A DNA stretch of 6,707 nucleotides from a bacterium. Lineage in GTDB: Bacteria > UBP14 > UBA6098 > B30-G16. How positions within the stretch are numbered: the first letter of the stretch is position 1; every line of letters starts with the position of its first letter. The stretch lies in contig JAUXEQ010000083.1 in assembly GCA_030620455.1 (NCBI GenBank), positions 1-6,707 on the forward strand, in the 5' to 3' direction. A program made the translations under genes and the position numbers. Below are positions 6,690 through 6,707 of this stretch, one piece after another. The notes below the pieces were generated by a model. That model was not told the DNA's origin, made no database searches, and was given only the letters and a program-made list of their open reading frames with translations.

Positions 6690-6707
6690 GTTTCATAGAA
6701 AATATCA

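Overview
The window reads as an AT-rich bacterial chromosome segment with three genes on the + strand (one cut by the left edge) converging on one very long gene on the - strand. It encodes an ABC-F ATPase, a SAM-dependent methyltransferase, a polytopic GT-C-type glycosyltransferase, and a 927-residue exported multidomain protein. The last ends in a domain resembling the type A sorting signal of the type IX secretion system (T9SS), also similar to FlgD-type Ig tails. Such tails are common in the FCB group and in candidate phyla such as WOR-3, Cloacimonadota and Marinimicrobia. I infer an organism of that broad kind. No rRNA or other strong phylogenetic marker is present, so this is a guess.

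Region 2-2157: the C-terminal part of the ABC-F gene is followed almost directly by a class I methyltransferase gene. They could share a transcript. The ABC-F stop overlaps a possible TTG start of the methyltransferase, but the best ribosome binding site points to an ATG 38 bases further on. Region 2210-3697: a membrane protein with about twelve hydrophobic segments carries a motif set known from AftB-like and related GT-C proteins (DDAFISFRYA, GERVEGYTNFLW, GGDSMPAFRF, LNDEHIAH, GHEKGDG). It lies 52 bases downstream of the methyltransferase and lacks an obvious Shine-Dalgarno sequence.

Region 3698-3893: a 196-base gap between convergent genes holds three inverted repeats with shared words (ATATCGAG, ATATCC) and no classical U-tract terminator. 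A short SD-preceded reading frame (3690-3821) overlaps the end of the glycosyltransferase gene; whether it is real is open.

Region 3894-6677 (- strand): the exported protein has a signal peptide, an N-terminal domain that looks like the nitrilase/carbon-nitrogen hydrolase fold with a changed catalytic triad (Asp, Lys, Ser in place of Glu, Lys, Cys), six tandem repeats of about 90 residues resembling carboxypeptidase-regulatory-like beta domains, each with one cysteine at the same place, and the T9SS-like tail. This protein is the most unusual object in the window. No functional link between it and the + strand genes can be shown from the sequence.
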